A stretch of DNA of 64,000 bases from Quisquiliibacterium transsilvanicum (GTDB taxonomy: Bacteria; Pseudomonadota; Gammaproteobacteria; Burkholderiales; Burkholderiaceae_E). The notes under the pieces are model-generated. The model was not told the origin of the DNA. It worked only from the letters and a program-made list of their open reading frames with translations, and searched no databases. The position numbers were made by a program, and so were the translations under genes. Location: contig NZ_JACHGB010000007.1 in assembly GCF_014202215.1 (NCBI RefSeq), forward strand, positions 186,001 through 250,000, written 5' to 3'. Shown in pieces: positions 44,343 to 52,747 of the stretch. How positions within the stretch are numbered: position 1 is the stretch's first letter; the number at the start of each line of letters is the position of its first letter.

Positions 44343-44371
44343 TTGCATGACGCCGGCCGATCCACTATATA
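44343..44371 (+). promoter_or_regulatory. promoter of the DUF481 gene, possibly leaderless
   Basis: TTGCAT (44343-44348) and TATATA (44366-44371) are 17 bases apart. Only six bases separate the -10 box from the ATG at 44378, so transcription would start at or beside the start codon. No ribosome binding site is visible before the ATG. Confidence 0.5.
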
Positions 44372-44377
44372 GGCCGG

Positions 44378-45529
44378 ATGACCGAATCGAAGAGCCATCT
44401 CCCCCCGGGCGCCCGCCGGGGCGCCGTCCTCGCCGCGATCGCCCTGGGATCGCTCTGCGCAGGCGCGCAGGCCGACAGCATCACCCTGCACAACGGCGAC
44501 CGGCTGACCGGCCGCATCCTGCACATGTCGCCGTCGACGCTCACCTTCGAGACGACCTGGGCCGGCGAACTGAAGATCCCGCGCTACGAGGTCAGTGCCA
44601 TCGAAACCGACAAGCCGGTGACGATCATGCGCGAGCGCGCCGAACGAACCGAATCGGTGATGATGACGCCCGCCGGGCCCGGCAAGGTGCTGGTCACGTC
44701 CGAGCCAGCCAGGCAGTCGTCGCCGGCGGGGCCGGGCGATGCCGCGCCCGCCGTCGCGCAGACCGCAGCGGCCGGCGCCACCGGCGCCACCGGCGCCACC
44801 GCAGTGCCGGCCGCCCGGCCGCTGCCGATCGCCCGCCTGCGCTACCTGAACCCCAAGCCCGAGGAAAGCGGCGAGGGCGTCTCCTATGACGGCAGGGCTG
44901 CGCTCTCGGGGTCCTTCGCGCGCGGCGGCACCACCCGCGACCGGCTCTACGCGGAAGGCGACTTCGGCGCGCGCGCGCTGGACTGGCGCTACTCGCTGAC
45001 CGGCAAGTTCCTGCAGGAGAGCGACGAAGCCGGGACCACGGCCCAGAACTGGCTGGTCTCGGGCAACTTCGACCGCTTCCTCGATGACGACAGCTTCCTC
45101 TATGCGCGCGGCTCGGCCGAGCGTGACCGCTTCCGGGACATCTCCAGGCGGGCGACGCTGGGCGTGGGGTATGGCCGTCAGCTGATCCAGACCGAGCGCA
45201 CCGCGCTGTCGGTGCGCGCCGGGCCCGAGCTGATCTCGGTGCGCCGCCTGGCGGGGGAGGACGACACCTCGCCGGCGCTGGGCTGGGGCCTGAACCTCTC
45301 GCACCGGCTCGACACCCTGTCCGCCGAGCTCTTCCACGACCAGCGCGGCTTCCGCACGCTGGGCGGAGACACCCAGCTATCGCTGCGCAGCCGCACCGGC
45401 CTGCGCGTGCCGCTCGCCTCCGGGCTCACCGCCTCGCTGCAGCTGAACCTCGATTGGGACGAGCACACCGGCGCCGCGCGCGGCGGCTCCGACAGCACCT
45501 GGCTGATCGGCCTGGGCTACGCCTGGTGA
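44378..45529 (+). CDS. DUF481 outer membrane beta-barrel protein
   Basis: The product is 383 residues. A signal peptide ends after A-G-A-Q-A. Residues about 35-85 (ADSITLHNGDRLTGRIL) form the small N-terminal domain seen before DUF481 barrels, then comes a low-complexity linker with three GAT repeats (44774-44800), and residues about 150-383 are alternating beta-strands ending in aromatic W (G-Y-A-W), typical of a porin-like outer membrane barrel. Salt-induced YdiY-like proteins belong to this group. Function unknown. Confidence 0.85.
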   Translation: MTESKSHLPPGARRGAVLAAIALGSLCAGAQADSITLHNGDRLTGRILHMSPSTLTFETTWAGELKIPRYEVSAIETDKPVTIMRERAERTESVMMTPAGPGKVLVTSEPARQSSPAGPGDAAPAVAQTAAAGATGATGATAVPAARPLPIARLRYLNPKPEESGEGVSYDGRAALSGSFARGGTTRDRLYAEGDFGARALDWRYSLTGKFLQESDEAGTTAQNWLVSGNFDRFLDDDSFLYARGSAERDRFRDISRRATLGVGYGRQLIQTERTALSVRAGPELISVRRLAGEDDTSPALGWGLNLSHRLDTLSAELFHDQRGFRTLGGDTQLSLRSRTGLRVPLASGLTASLQLNLDWDEHTGAARGGSDSTWLIGLGYAW

Positions 45530-45921
45530 GCGGTGCCGTCGGGGGCAGCGGCGTCCAGCGGAATCACCTCGAAGTCGTCGACGAAGAAGACCGGCGAGTT
45601 GGGCAGGTCGATGAACCTGGCCTCGTCCTCCAGCAGTTCGCGGCTGGCGCGGCGGGCAGCGTCGAGCGCGGCGGGGTCGGTGAGCTGCCGGCGCTCCCAC
45701 CACAGTTCGGCAACGCCGTCCCAGGGAGCGATTCCGCCACGCGGCTTGCTCATCGCGGCATACGTCGGCTCGCCCATCGTGTGCCGCTGCACGTAGCGGC
45801 GGATGGCCAGCGCCTTCGCATGCGAGGCCACCAGCGGCGCGTGCCTGTCGCGCCAGTAGCTCTGGAATTCCTCGCGGCTGAGGTGCGGCAGGCGGCGCAG
45901 GCAGAACAGGAGCTTGATCAT
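45517..45921 (-). CDS. EthD-domain protein (dimeric alpha-beta barrel)
   Basis: The product is 134 residues. The N-terminal MIKLLFCLRRLPHLSREEFQ then YWRDRHAPLV fits the EthD domain, a ferredoxin-like dimer used in small degradation enzymes and accessory proteins. It overlaps the end of the DUF481 gene by 13 bases in convergent orientation. The reaction is not predictable. Confidence 0.85.
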   Translation of the reverse strand: MIKLLFCLRRLPHLSREEFQSYWRDRHAPLVASHAKALAIRRYVQRHTMGEPTYAAMSKPRGGIAPWDGVAELWWERRQLTDPAALDAARRASRELLEDEARFIDLPNSPVFFVDDFEVIPLDAAAPDGTAHQA

Positions 45922-46084
45922 GGGGCGGAATCCTTCACGAGGCGCAGGGGGTCGTCGAGTCTAGCCCGCTGCTGCTGCCGCGCCGCGCCGCCGGTCCAGC
46001 GGGCCGTTCCGTTCCGCCGCAGCCGATGACGCGCTGCGCCGGGCCGTCGTAAGCTCTGCGCCGGACGCCCGACCCGTGACACCC

Positions 46085-46639
46085 ATGCAGGACACGAATC
46101 CCATCAACCATTCCAGCGACTGCCAGCCGGCCCAGGGCAGGCGGGTTGCGCTGCTTGGCGCCTGCGCGGCCGCGTTGCTGTCCGCGTGCTCCAGCCTGCC
46201 GTCGACCGGTGGTGACCGGGCCGCGGGCCCGCCCGACAGCCCGACGGACTGGCCCGGGGCGCTCACCGAGGACTTCGCGCGAGAAGTGGTGTTCCTCGCG
46301 CTGAGCCTGGTCGACACGCCCTACCGATGGGGGGGCAACACACCCACGACCGGCTTCGACTGCAGCGGCCTGATCGTCCATGTATTCCGGGGCGCGGCCG
46401 GCGTGGCGCTGCCGCGTACCGTGGCGCAGCTCGCCTCGGTCGGACGGCCCGTGCCGCGCACCCAGGTGCGCACCGCCGACCTGGTGTTCTTCAACGCGAC
46501 CGGCCGCTTCTCCCACGCCGGCATCTACGTCGGCGGCGACCGCTTCGTGCATGCCCCGTCGACCGGCGGCCGCGTGCGGCTCGACGGCATCGACGCGCGC
46601 TACTGGGCGCCCCGGCTGGCCGCGATCCGGCGGGTCTGA
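46085..46639 (+). CDS. NlpC/P60 (C40) family lipoprotein peptidase
   Basis: The product is 184 residues from ATG 46085; a GTG at 46076 is an alternative. The signal peptide ends in a lipobox, LLSAC, with lipidated Cys at 35. The NlpC/P60 domain has its catalytic Cys at 93 (TGFDCSGLIVHVF), the His in FSHAGIYVGGD and the third polar residue in FVHAPSTGG. It probably cleaves peptidoglycan peptide cross-links while anchored in the outer membrane. Confidence 0.92.
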   Translation: MQDTNPINHSSDCQPAQGRRVALLGACAAALLSACSSLPSTGGDRAAGPPDSPTDWPGALTEDFAREVVFLALSLVDTPYRWGGNTPTTGFDCSGLIVHVFRGAAGVALPRTVAQLASVGRPVPRTQVRTADLVFFNATGRFSHAGIYVGGDRFVHAPSTGGRVRLDGIDARYWAPRLAAIRRV

Positions 46640-46748
46640 TTTTCCGGGCGACGCATCCCGGCGACGCGGCCGGCTGGCAGATCCGGCCCCGGACCGAAAT
46701 CCGCCGCGTCTGCGGGACAGCCTGCGCGATCCACGGTACACATTCGCC

Positions 46749-47552
46749 ATGAGCGACTTCGACACAGAAACCCGACTCGAGGCCCAGCCGGACGGCGGCT
46801 ATTCGGGCATCGTCCACCCCAGCTGGAACATCGGCGACAACCCCAACGGCGGCTACCTGCTGACGCTGGCGGTGGCGGCGCTGCAGCGGGCGATGCCGGG
46901 GCATGCCGATCCGCTGAGCGTCACGGTCCACTTCCTGCGCCCGGGCCTTGCCGGCAAGCCCTTCCGGGTCGACGTCCAGGTGCTGCGGCAGGGGCGCACG
47001 CTGAGCACCGGCCGCGCCACCCTCGTGCAGGACGGCAAGACCTGCCTCGAGGTGCTGGCCGCGCTCGGCGACCTGGACCGGCCGGCCGAGCCGGTGATGT
47101 CGCTGCAGCCACCGCCGATGCCGCCACCCGAGCAGTGCGTGTCGCGCTCCGGCGGCGAGCAGGGCCTGCCCCTGCCGCTCCTCGACCGCCTCGACATCCG
47201 CCTGCATCCCGGCCAGGCGCGCGCCGGCGCGGCCGGCGAGGCCATGGTCAGCGGCTGGATCCGCTTCCACGATGGCCGCCCGCCCGACACCCTGGCCAGC
47301 CTGCTGTTCGCGGACGCCTTCCCTCCCGCGGTGTTCGGGCTGCTGGGGATGGTCGGCTGGGTGCCGACGATCGAGCTCACCGTCCATGTGCGGCGCCGCC
47401 CGTCGCCCGGCTGGATGCTGGGGCGCTTCACCGCCAACGACCTGATCGACGGGCGCCTGATCGAGGATGGCGCCCTCTGGGACTCGGCCGGGAACCTGGT
47501 CGTGCAATGCCGTCAACTGTCCCTGGTGCGCCAGGGCGAACCGAAGGAATGA
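46749..47552 (+). CDS. acyl-CoA thioesterase, double hotdog type
   Basis: The product is 267 residues. The N-terminal hotdog half has WNIGDNPNGGYLLTLAVAAL and the sentence-like V-H-F-L-R-P-G motif; the C-terminal half repeats the fold, with catalytic-region residues near D-T-L-A-S-L-L-F-A-D-A-F-P-P. It resembles TesB-like thioesterases of the 4HBT_3 class. It hydrolyses acyl-CoA to the free acid and CoA. It ends directly before the old yellow enzyme gene (2 bases) and is probably co-transcribed with it. Confidence 0.88.
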   Translation: MSDFDTETRLEAQPDGGYSGIVHPSWNIGDNPNGGYLLTLAVAALQRAMPGHADPLSVTVHFLRPGLAGKPFRVDVQVLRQGRTLSTGRATLVQDGKTCLEVLAALGDLDRPAEPVMSLQPPPMPPPEQCVSRSGGEQGLPLPLLDRLDIRLHPGQARAGAAGEAMVSGWIRFHDGRPPDTLASLLFADAFPPAVFGLLGMVGWVPTIELTVHVRRRPSPGWMLGRFTANDLIDGRLIEDGALWDSAGNLVVQCRQLSLVRQGEPKE

Positions 47553-47554
47553 GG

Positions 47555-48670
47555 ATGTCTGTCGAATCGCTGTTCCGGCCGCTGAAGGTCGGTCCCTATG
47601 AGCTGTCGCACCGCGTGGTCATGGCGCCGCTGACGCGGATGCGCGCCACCGTCCCGGGCAATGTCGCCAATCCGCTGAACGCGCAGTACTACGCCCAGCG
47701 GGCCACGCCGGGCGGACTGATCATCGCCGAGGCATCGCAGGTGCTGCCCACCGGCCAGGGCGCGCCGGCCACCCCGGGCATCCACACGCCCGCGCAGGTG
47801 GAGGGCTGGAAGGGCGTGGCGCAGGCGATCCACGCCAGGGGCGGGCGCGTCTTCCTGCAGCTCTGGCACGTCGGGCGCATCTCCCATCCCTCGCACCAGC
47901 CCGGCGGCGAGCTCCCGATTGCGCCTTCGGCGATCGCCGCCAACGGCAAGGTGACCACCGCGCAGTCCAAGCGCGAGCCCTATCCCACGCCGCGGGCGCT
48001 GCGCACCGAGGAGATCTCCGGCATCGTCGAGGGCTATGCGCAGGCGGCGCGCAATGCGCTCGATGCCGGCTTCGACGGGGTGGAGATCCACTCGGCCAAC
48101 GGCTACCTGCTCGAGCAGTTCCTGCAGGCGCGCACCAACCAGCGCACCGACGCCTACGGCGGGTCGATCGGGAACCGCTGCCGGCTCAGCCTCGAAGTCA
48201 CCGAAGCGGTCGCCGCCGTCTGGGGCGCGGACCGGGTGGGCATCCGCCTGTCGCCGTTCGGCGTCGCCAACGACAGCGGCGAGGCCGAGCCCATGCCGCT
48301 CTACGGCCACCTGATCGGCGAGCTCGACCGGATGGGCCTGGCCTACCTGCACCTGATCGAGCCGCGCGCCAGCGGCGCGGGTCAGGGCGAGGTCGACCAC
48401 CAGGGCGTGCCCTCGGCGGCCGAACTGTTCCGGCCGGCCTGGCGGGGCGTGCTGATCGCCGCCGGCAACTTCCGCGGCGACAGCGCCGCCGAGGCCATCG
48501 AGCGCGGCCATGCCGACGCGATCGCCTTCGGCCGGCTGTTCATCTCCAACCCCGACCTGCCGGCGCGGCTGCGCGCAGGGGCCGAGCTCACGCCCTACGA
48601 CCGCGCCACCTTCTACGGCGGCGGACCCGAGGGCTACATCGACTACCCGGAGATGCAGCAGGCCGCATGA
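47555..48670 (+). CDS. old yellow enzyme family alkene reductase
   Basis: The product is 371 residues, starting at ATG 47555 after GAAGGAATGAGG. FMN-binding and active-site blocks of the OYE family are present: LWHVGRISHP at about 103, the H-S-A-N-G-Y-L-L-E-Q-F catalytic pair region (His-Asn) at about 181-191, TNQRTDAYGGSIGNRCRL and the C-terminal FGRLFISNPDLP. It is close to NemA-type N-ethylmaleimide reductase, reducing activated C=C bonds with NAD(P)H. The selenoprotein gene starts 37 bases downstream. Confidence 0.95.
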   Translation: MSVESLFRPLKVGPYELSHRVVMAPLTRMRATVPGNVANPLNAQYYAQRATPGGLIIAEASQVLPTGQGAPATPGIHTPAQVEGWKGVAQAIHARGGRVFLQLWHVGRISHPSHQPGGELPIAPSAIAANGKVTTAQSKREPYPTPRALRTEEISGIVEGYAQAARNALDAGFDGVEIHSANGYLLEQFLQARTNQRTDAYGGSIGNRCRLSLEVTEAVAAVWGADRVGIRLSPFGVANDSGEAEPMPLYGHLIGELDRMGLAYLHLIEPRASGAGQGEVDHQGVPSAAELFRPAWRGVLIAAGNFRGDSAAEAIERGHADAIAFGRLFISNPDLPARLRAGAELTPYDRATFYGGGPEGYIDYPEMQQAA

Positions 48671-48707
48671 AGCAGCGGACGCCGCACCCGACACTGGAGG
48701 CTGACCG

Positions 48708-49808
48708 ATGATCACTGTCCTGCACGAACAGCGCGAGACCGAGCTGCCGCGGGCACGCGCCCAGGCCGACGCACTCTGGGCCGACCGCGACGAGGTGGAG
48801 CTTGCCACCGGCTGGGCCTGGAAGCCCGAAGGCCTGTGCCGGGCCGACGCCTGCGTGCCGCTGCCCCGGGGCGCCGGAATCGAGCGCGACGGCATGCTCG
48901 ATCTCGCCGCGATGTGGCGCTTCATGGGCCACCCGGTCGTCCACGACGATGCCGGCGCCACCTGGGTCCTGGGCACCGGCGCCGGGCAGCGTGCCGAGGC
49001 GCTCGCCACGCTGGAGGCGCCGGATTTCGCGCTGCCCGACCTGGCGGGCAGCGTCCATCGGCTGTCGGAATACCGGGGCCGCAAGGTCTTCCTCGCCACC
49101 TGGGCTTCCTGGTGAGGGTGTCGCGCCGACCTGTCCGTGTGGCAGGCATTGCACGACGAACTCGAGGAGCTTGGCTTCACCGTCCTGGCCATTGCGATGG
49201 ACGGGGCCGAAGGCGCCCGGCCGTGGATCGAGGCGGCCGACCCGTCCTATCCCTGCCTGGTCGACAATGACCATCACGTCGCCGATCTCTACGGCCTGGT
49301 CAACGTGCCCCAGGCGGTGTGGATCGACGAGTCGGGCCGCATCGTCCGCGGACCGGAGACTGCCGGCGCCACCGACGGCTTCCGCCGGATGGACCGCAGC
49401 CGGTTTACGATGCCCGAGGAGGCGATCGAGGAGCGCAAGCGCGTCAGGGAGCGCTACCTGGAGGCGATCCGCGACTGGGCGCATGAGGGCGCGCGCAGCA
49501 GCCACCTGCCGGATCCCGCAGCGCTGGCGGCCAGCTTGAAGCCTGCGGACCCTGCGATCGCAGAGGCGCATGCGCGCTTTCGCCTCGGGCGGCACCTGGC
49601 GCGCCACGGGCGGGAGCAGGAGGCGCAGGCGCAGTTCGCGCTGGCGGTGCAGCTGCACCCGGACTCCTGGAACATCTGGCGCCAGACCGCGGGCAAGGAC
49701 GAGCGCGGGCTGGCCTCGGGCGAAGCCTTCTGGGCCCGGGTGGATGCGCTTGGCGACCGTCCCTACTATGCGCCGGTCGATACCGGCAAGACGCCCGGGC
49801 GGAGCTGA
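48708..49808 (+). CDS. selenocysteine-containing redoxin (ResA/TlpA-like), Sec at codon 49113-49115
   Basis: Read through the in-frame TGA, the product is 366 residues with selenocysteine at 136. Residues 1-100 form a leading domain (GLCRADACVPLPRG), and 103-260 are a thioredoxin-fold redoxin (APDFALPDLAGS, then W-A-S-W-U-G-C-R-A-D-L), followed by a TPR-like C-terminal part. Cys homologues carry W-A-S-W-C-G-C-R, so the TGA replaces the reactive Cys; the reading frame, codon use and family similarity continue beyond it. A good ribosome site (GGAGG) precedes ATG 48708. Redoxins with WAxxUGC are known to occur as selenoproteins. The alternative, a nonsense mutation, is less likely because the residue is the exact active-site position and a SECIS-like hairpin follows. 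Confidence 0.85.
49130..49146 (+). promoter_or_regulatory. bacterial SECIS-like hairpin
   Basis: Stem CCTG-CC pairs with GG-CAGG, with one unpaired T (49134) on the 5' side and an apical loop GTGT (49137-49140). The loop lies 22-25 bases after the TGA, inside the 16-37 range of bacterial SECIS elements, and the bulged U plus G/U in the loop are the SelB contact features known from E. coli fdhF. Confidence 0.7.
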
Positions 49809-49885
49809 CTCCGCCTGCGCACGCCGCGCGCCCGGCGCGGAGGGGCGAGGCGAACCCGGCCTGCGGCAGCCGCTGCGCCCCTCGC

Positions 49886-50749
49886 TTACATGCGCCGGCG
49901 CACCGGGTGCAGGTCGGGGAAGCTCGGCTCGCGCTTTTCCTGCTTCGCGCGGAATGCCTCGGCCATGTGCGCGCCCGAGAACATGCCGGTCTGCCAGGTG
50001 GCGATGTAGTCCAGGCCGTCGGCGATCGTGTGGTCGCGTGCGTAGTTGATCATCACCTTCGAACCGGCCACCGCCAGCGGCGCCTTCGACGCGATCTCGC
50101 GGGCCGTCGCGAGCACGTGCTCGAGCAGCGCCTCGTGCGTGTCGAAGACCTCGTTGACCAGGCCGATCTCCTTTGCCTTCTGGGCCGGCAGGCGGCGTCC
50201 GGTGTAGGCCATCTCCCGCACCCAGCCTTCCGGGATCAGCTTGCACAGCCGCGGGAAGGTGCCCACGTCGGCGGTCATGCCGATGTTGATCTCCTGGATG
50301 CAGAAGAAGGCGTCCGCGGTCGCATAGCGGATGTCGCAGGACGACACCAGGTCGACGCCGCCGCCGATGCAGGCGCCCTGGATCGCCGCCAGCACCGGCA
50401 TGCGCGCCTGGTCCAGACAGCTGAACGCGCCCTGCAGGTGATGCACGTGGCGGCGGAAGGACTCCATCGCGGTGTGCCGGTCATCCCCTTCGCCGTCAGG
50501 CGAGGTCACTCCGTCGAAGACCGACAGGTCCATTCCCGCCGAGAAGTGCCTGCCGGTCGAGGAGACCACGATGCAGCGCGCGCGGGCATGGTCGTCGATG
50601 TCGCGGACGATCTCCGGAAGCTCGTTCCAGAAGTCCCGGTTCATCGCGTTGAAGGCCTCGGGGCGGTTCAGACGGATGTGGGCGACGCCCTGGTCGAAGC
50701 TGACGTCGAAGCTCTTGTGGCTGGTGCTGGCTTGGGCGTTGGTGGTCAT
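49886..50749 (-). CDS. dienoyl-CoA isomerase-like crotonase
   Basis: The product is 287 residues from ATG 50749, which follows GAGGAACCC. Crotonase blocks are STGRHFSAGMDLSVF and AAIQGACIGGGVDLVSSCDI. The segment QEINIGMTADVGTFPRL has the Glu and Asp pair typical of delta(3,5)-delta(2,4)-dienoyl-CoA isomerase (ECH1), rather than the two Glu of hydratases. It therefore probably moves double bonds in the oxidation of polyunsaturated or odd-position acyl chains. Confidence 0.85.
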   Translation of the reverse strand: MTTNAQASTSHKSFDVSFDQGVAHIRLNRPEAFNAMNRDFWNELPEIVRDIDDHARARCIVVSSTGRHFSAGMDLSVFDGVTSPDGEGDDRHTAMESFRRHVHHLQGAFSCLDQARMPVLAAIQGACIGGGVDLVSSCDIRYATADAFFCIQEINIGMTADVGTFPRLCKLIPEGWVREMAYTGRRLPAQKAKEIGLVNEVFDTHEALLEHVLATAREIASKAPLAVAGSKVMINYARDHTIADGLDYIATWQTGMFSGAHMAEAFRAKQEKREPSFPDLHPVRRRM

Positions 50750-50864
50750 GGGTTCCTCGTGGTGATGGGCGGCGGATGGCTCGCGGGCATTTTGGCCCAG
50801 GGCACAAGTCACGGGCACGGGACACGTGCCGACCGGATGCCGCTTTTCGCGATCCTGCGCCTTG

Positions 50865-51578
50865 TCAGCCTGCAGGGGCAGGGACCGCGTGTTGCGCCCA
50901 CGCCTGCCACTCGGGGCCGAGCGGCGCCTCGATGCGCAGCATGCGTCCGTCGGCCGGATGCTCGATCTCGAGGCGCAGCGCATGCAGCCACAGCCGCTGC
51001 AGCCCCAGCAGGCCTGCCAGCGCCCGGTTCAGCCGACCCTTGCCGTGCGTGGCGTCGCCGATCAGCGGATGGGCGATGTGTTTCATGTGCCTGCGCAGCT
51101 GGTGGCGCCGGCCGCTGAGCGGCTCCAACTCCACCAGCGCGCAGCGGGTGGTCGGGAAGCGGGCGCAGGGCAGGGCGAGCTCGTGGCGGGCCAGCGTCCT
51201 GAAACGCGTGCGCGCGTCCTGTATCTCGTCGCTACCGCGGCGGGCGTCGTCGGCCAGGCGCCGCAGCGGATGGTCGACCAGTCCTTCCGCGGCCGGCCAG
51301 CCGCGCACCATCCCGAGATAGGTCTTGCGCAGCGCCGCGCCCGCCTCGAAGCGCCGGCCCAGCAGCCCGGCCGTGCCGGCGTCGAGCGCGAACAGCAGCA
51401 CCCCGCTGGTGCCCTTGTCCAGCCGGTGCACCGGCCACACGTGGCGGCCCAGCTGGTCGCGCAGCAGCTGCAGCGCGAAGCGCGTCTCCCCGGCATCGAG
51501 CCCCGTGCGGTGCACCAGCAGGCCAGCGGGCTTGTCGACCGCAACCATCAGTTCGTCCAGGTGAAGAATCTCGAGCAT
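50865..51578 (-). CDS. truC: tRNA pseudouridine(65) synthase TruC
   Basis: The product is 237 residues from ATG 51578, where similarity to E. coli TruC begins (MLEILHLDELMVAVDKPAG). The catalytic Asp is residue 54 in VHRLDKGTSGVLLFA. RluA-family landmarks also include RRHQLRRHMKHI and the conserved H-P-L-I-G-D. It converts U65 of tRNAs to pseudouridine. The frame extends to 51605 but this is not needed. Confidence 0.92.
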   Translation of the reverse strand: MLEILHLDELMVAVDKPAGLLVHRTGLDAGETRFALQLLRDQLGRHVWPVHRLDKGTSGVLLFALDAGTAGLLGRRFEAGAALRKTYLGMVRGWPAAEGLVDHPLRRLADDARRGSDEIQDARTRFRTLARHELALPCARFPTTRCALVELEPLSGRRHQLRRHMKHIAHPLIGDATHGKGRLNRALAGLLGLQRLWLHALRLEIEHPADGRMLRIEAPLGPEWQAWAQHAVPAPAG

Positions 51579-51792
51579 GTGGCGATCCTGCCACGGAGAT
51601 GTCATGTCGGAGCGCTATCTTCGGCCGTTGCGCAATGCGAGCCGACCGAACGCGCGCCGCAAGGCCCGTTTCCCTCTGATCCGGCCTTTGCGGGGTTTGC
51701 CCCCGGGTCGATCCGGCATTAGAGTCGAACGGTTGATGCGCGCCGCAAGCAATGCGTGTGCCCGCCCTCGCAAGCAAAGGAACCGAAGGTCC

Positions 51793-52677
51793 GTGTCTGC
51801 TTTGTCCACGATCGCACGCTGCCAGCGCCTTGCCGCGAACTCCGCGGGCCGGGACCTGGTGGTCGGGGATCTGCACGGCCATCGCTCGCTGTTCGAGCGC
51901 GTGCTGGAGCGCATGAACTTCGACCCGGCGCGCGACCGCGTCCTCTCGGTGGGCGACCTGATCGATCGTGGGCCGGAGTCGCTGGACACGCTGGCGCTGA
52001 TCGAGCAGCCCTGGTTCCATGCGGTGCTTGGCAACCACGAGCTGATGCTGCTCAACTTCCTCGGGTACTACGGCAGCCGCATCCACAACAGGAAGTCCTT
52101 CCCTTCCGGCAGCGGTCAGTGGGTCATCGAGGCTGCGTCGCGCAGCCGCAAGAGGCTCGGGCGGCTCGCCGACCGGCTCGCGTCCCTGCCGCTGGCGATC
52201 CACGTCGATGCCTCCGTGCCTTTCAACGTGACCCACGGCGATCTGCACCCGCTGGGCGATTCGCAGCAGAACCTGCTCGACGTGGCCGGCGTGTCCGTCC
52301 ACGTCGCCGACAGCGCAACCACGTCCCGCCGCAACATCGGCGAGGCGATGAAGTGCGGTTTCGTCGACCTGGATTTCGCCGGCCAGCCGGTGCAGGTGAG
52401 CGACGCGCCCTTCGGCGAGCTGCCGCTGACCTACGTCGGGCACTCGCCGCTGACCCGGGTGACGGTGCACAGGTCCTATGTCTATGTCGACCAGCGCGTC
52501 GGCGAGCGCTCGGCGCGGCGACCCGAGGACAGGCCGCCGACGGTGCTCGACCAGACGCGCTTCTCCTTCTGGCTGCGCGGCGTCGCGCTCGCGCGCAAAG
52601 GCGCCGAGGCACGCGAGCGCGTCGTTTTCCCGCTGCGCACCGGTCCGTCGGTGCGCGTTGCTGCGGCCCGCGCCTGA
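51793..52677 (+). CDS. metallophosphoesterase (serine/threonine phosphatase type)
   Basis: The product is 294 residues from GTG 51793, which has AAGGAACCGAAGG upstream; ATG 51736 in the same frame lacks a ribosome site. Metal-binding motifs appear in order: GDLHGH (about 25), GDLIDRGPE (about 53), GNHE (about 82), NVTHGDLHP and GHSPLT. It is close to PrpA/PrpB-type or ApaH-like phosphatases; a diadenosine tetraphosphatase or protein phosphatase role is possible. Confidence 0.87.
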   Translation: MSALSTIARCQRLAANSAGRDLVVGDLHGHRSLFERVLERMNFDPARDRVLSVGDLIDRGPESLDTLALIEQPWFHAVLGNHELMLLNFLGYYGSRIHNRKSFPSGSGQWVIEAASRSRKRLGRLADRLASLPLAIHVDASVPFNVTHGDLHPLGDSQQNLLDVAGVSVHVADSATTSRRNIGEAMKCGFVDLDFAGQPVQVSDAPFGELPLTYVGHSPLTRVTVHRSYVYVDQRVGERSARRPEDRPPTVLDQTRFSFWLRGVALARKGAEARERVVFPLRTGPSVRVAAARA

Positions 52678-52747
52678 AAGTGCGGCGCGCAGTGCCCGGC
52701 AGGCTTCGGCGCGCCCCGCCGTCGGGCTCCTGCCAACGAGAAGCCCC

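Noticed and set aside
48708-49115. A separate 135-residue protein ending in W-A-S-W
   Set aside because: It would stop in the middle of the redoxin active site while the same frame continues the domain directly after TGA; recoding explains it better.
49137-49808. A separate 223-residue protein starting at GTG 49137
   Set aside because: It would lack the active site and its start has no ribosome site; it is the second part of the same gene.
49886-50983. Longer start for the isomerase-like crotonase
   Set aside because: The upstream extension is Arg/Ser-rich and lies partly in the truC gene region; ATG 50749 has a good ribosome site.
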